DNA of 13,255 bases, taken from NCBI GenBank assembly GCA_022572335.1, contig JACZWD010000055.1, positions 1-13,255 of the forward strand. The letters are read 5' to 3'. Below are positions 13,029 through 13,255 of the stretch, piece after piece. A program made the position numbers and the translations under genes. Numbering within the stretch: the stretch's first letter is position 1; every line of letters starts with the position of its first letter. Source of the stretch: Pseudomonadota bacterium. Its GTDB lineage: Bacteria > Pseudomonadota > Alphaproteobacteria > Rhodospirillales > 2-02-FULL-58-16. The notes beneath the pieces were generated by a model, which did not search any database, had not been told where the DNA came from, and worked only from the letters and a program-made list of their open reading frames with translations.

Positions 13029-13053
13029 AGGCCCGCCATGCGCGGGCCTTTTT
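13029..13053 (+). terminator. Intrinsic terminator of rpmB
   Basis: AGGCCCGC (13029-13036) and GCGGGCCT (13042-13049) form a perfect 8-bp stem with a 5-nt loop, followed at once by a T-tract. It lies 28 bases after the rpmB stop. Confidence 0.92.
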
Positions 13054-13084
13054 CGTTTTGCGCCGGTGTTCCAAGGCGGCGATC

Positions 13085-13116
13085 CCGGGTCTATGGTGGC
13101 CGTGCCACGACCCCGG
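13085..13116. repeat. Compound hairpin downstream of the rpmB terminator
   Basis: An outer stem CCGGGTC (13085-13091) pairs with GACCCCGG (13109-13116) through one bulged C, and an inner stem GTGGC/GCCAC (13096-13100 with 13104-13108) closes on a 3-nt loop. No gene covers it, and its function is unknown. Confidence 0.4.
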
Positions 13117-13177
13117 TATGGCGCGTCCCATGAATAATACCAAGGGGCGCTGATCATGACCCGACGAGCCGGCTTAC

Positions 13178-13255
13178 CAAGGTTTTCGGCCCTAAGCGTG
13201 CGCTGTGGCGATGCGGGGCATCGCGAAGCGTGCGCGACGCCGTCCGAAAGCCTTG
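13178..13255. other. Multi-stem structured element at the window end
   Basis: CAAGGTTTTCGG (13178-13189) pairs with CCGAAAGCCTTG (13244-13255) over 12 positions with one G-U pair. Enclosed are a perfect 7-bp hairpin GCGATGC/GCATCGC with loop GGG (13208-13224), a 4-bp hairpin GCGT/ACGC (13228-13240) and a 10-bp direct repeat AAGCGTGCGC (13194-13203, 13226-13235). This could be a structured RNA or a mobile-element end; it may continue beyond the window. Confidence 0.45.

Noticed and set aside
13156..13255. Open frame from ATG 13156 to the window end
   Set aside because: It has only 33 codons and no recognisable protein, and it overlaps a strong multi-stem inverted repeat, so coding status cannot be judged.

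Overview
The window is GC-rich DNA, apart from a few AT-rich islands, carrying ordinary housekeeping genes of an alphaproteobacterium. A Rhodospirillales-type organism is the best guess. Supporting signs are the eukaryote-like NADP isocitrate dehydrogenase, the short (type A) psd next to pssA, the secreted YbjN protein, the LysM/Ig membrane protein, a 97-residue L28 and strings of GC-rich intergenic hairpins. This taxonomic call is inference; no rRNA is present.

Layout. At 1-773 lies the 3' part of a stand-alone 10-formyltetrahydrofolate hydrolase/formyltransferase-like gene. It is followed by an array of very regular hairpins (845-961) and a 72-bp copy of the 3' end of pssA (965-1036, minus sense). 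A two-gene cassette comes next: a six-helix membrane protein (1241-1960) and a heme-oxygenase-fold protein with a complete diiron ligand set (1983-2693). Beyond it, on the minus strand, are the intact pssA and psd genes (2777-4302), which convert CDP-diacylglycerol to phosphatidylserine and then phosphatidylethanolamine. The cassette therefore sits between two direct copies of the pssA 3' end. This is the most unusual structure in the window.

From 4573 to 5978 there is an unrecognised 170-aa protein and a secreted YbjN-family protein on the plus strand. From 8796 down to 6170 the minus strand holds a TPR protein, a membrane methyltransferase-like protein translationally coupled to a 40-aa membrane peptide, and an Ig/LysM envelope protein. 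From 9064 the plus strand carries a LOG-family phosphoribohydrolase (preceded by 19-bp tandem repeats), icd, and an AbrB-type antitoxin overlapping a Doc toxin. Positions 11636-12061 have no gene and hold two large inverted repeats built from ~10-bp periodic units. A minus-strand SRPBCC protein and plus-strand rpmB with a clear terminator follow. The last 200 bases hold no convincing gene but show strong secondary-structure potential.

Functional links: psd and pssA act in one pathway; the AbrB and Doc genes form a toxin-antitoxin module; the membrane protein and diiron-like oxidase look co-transcribed and probably travel together. Starts were chosen from ribosome-binding sites and domain boundaries, and were shifted inward from the longest open frame for several genes.
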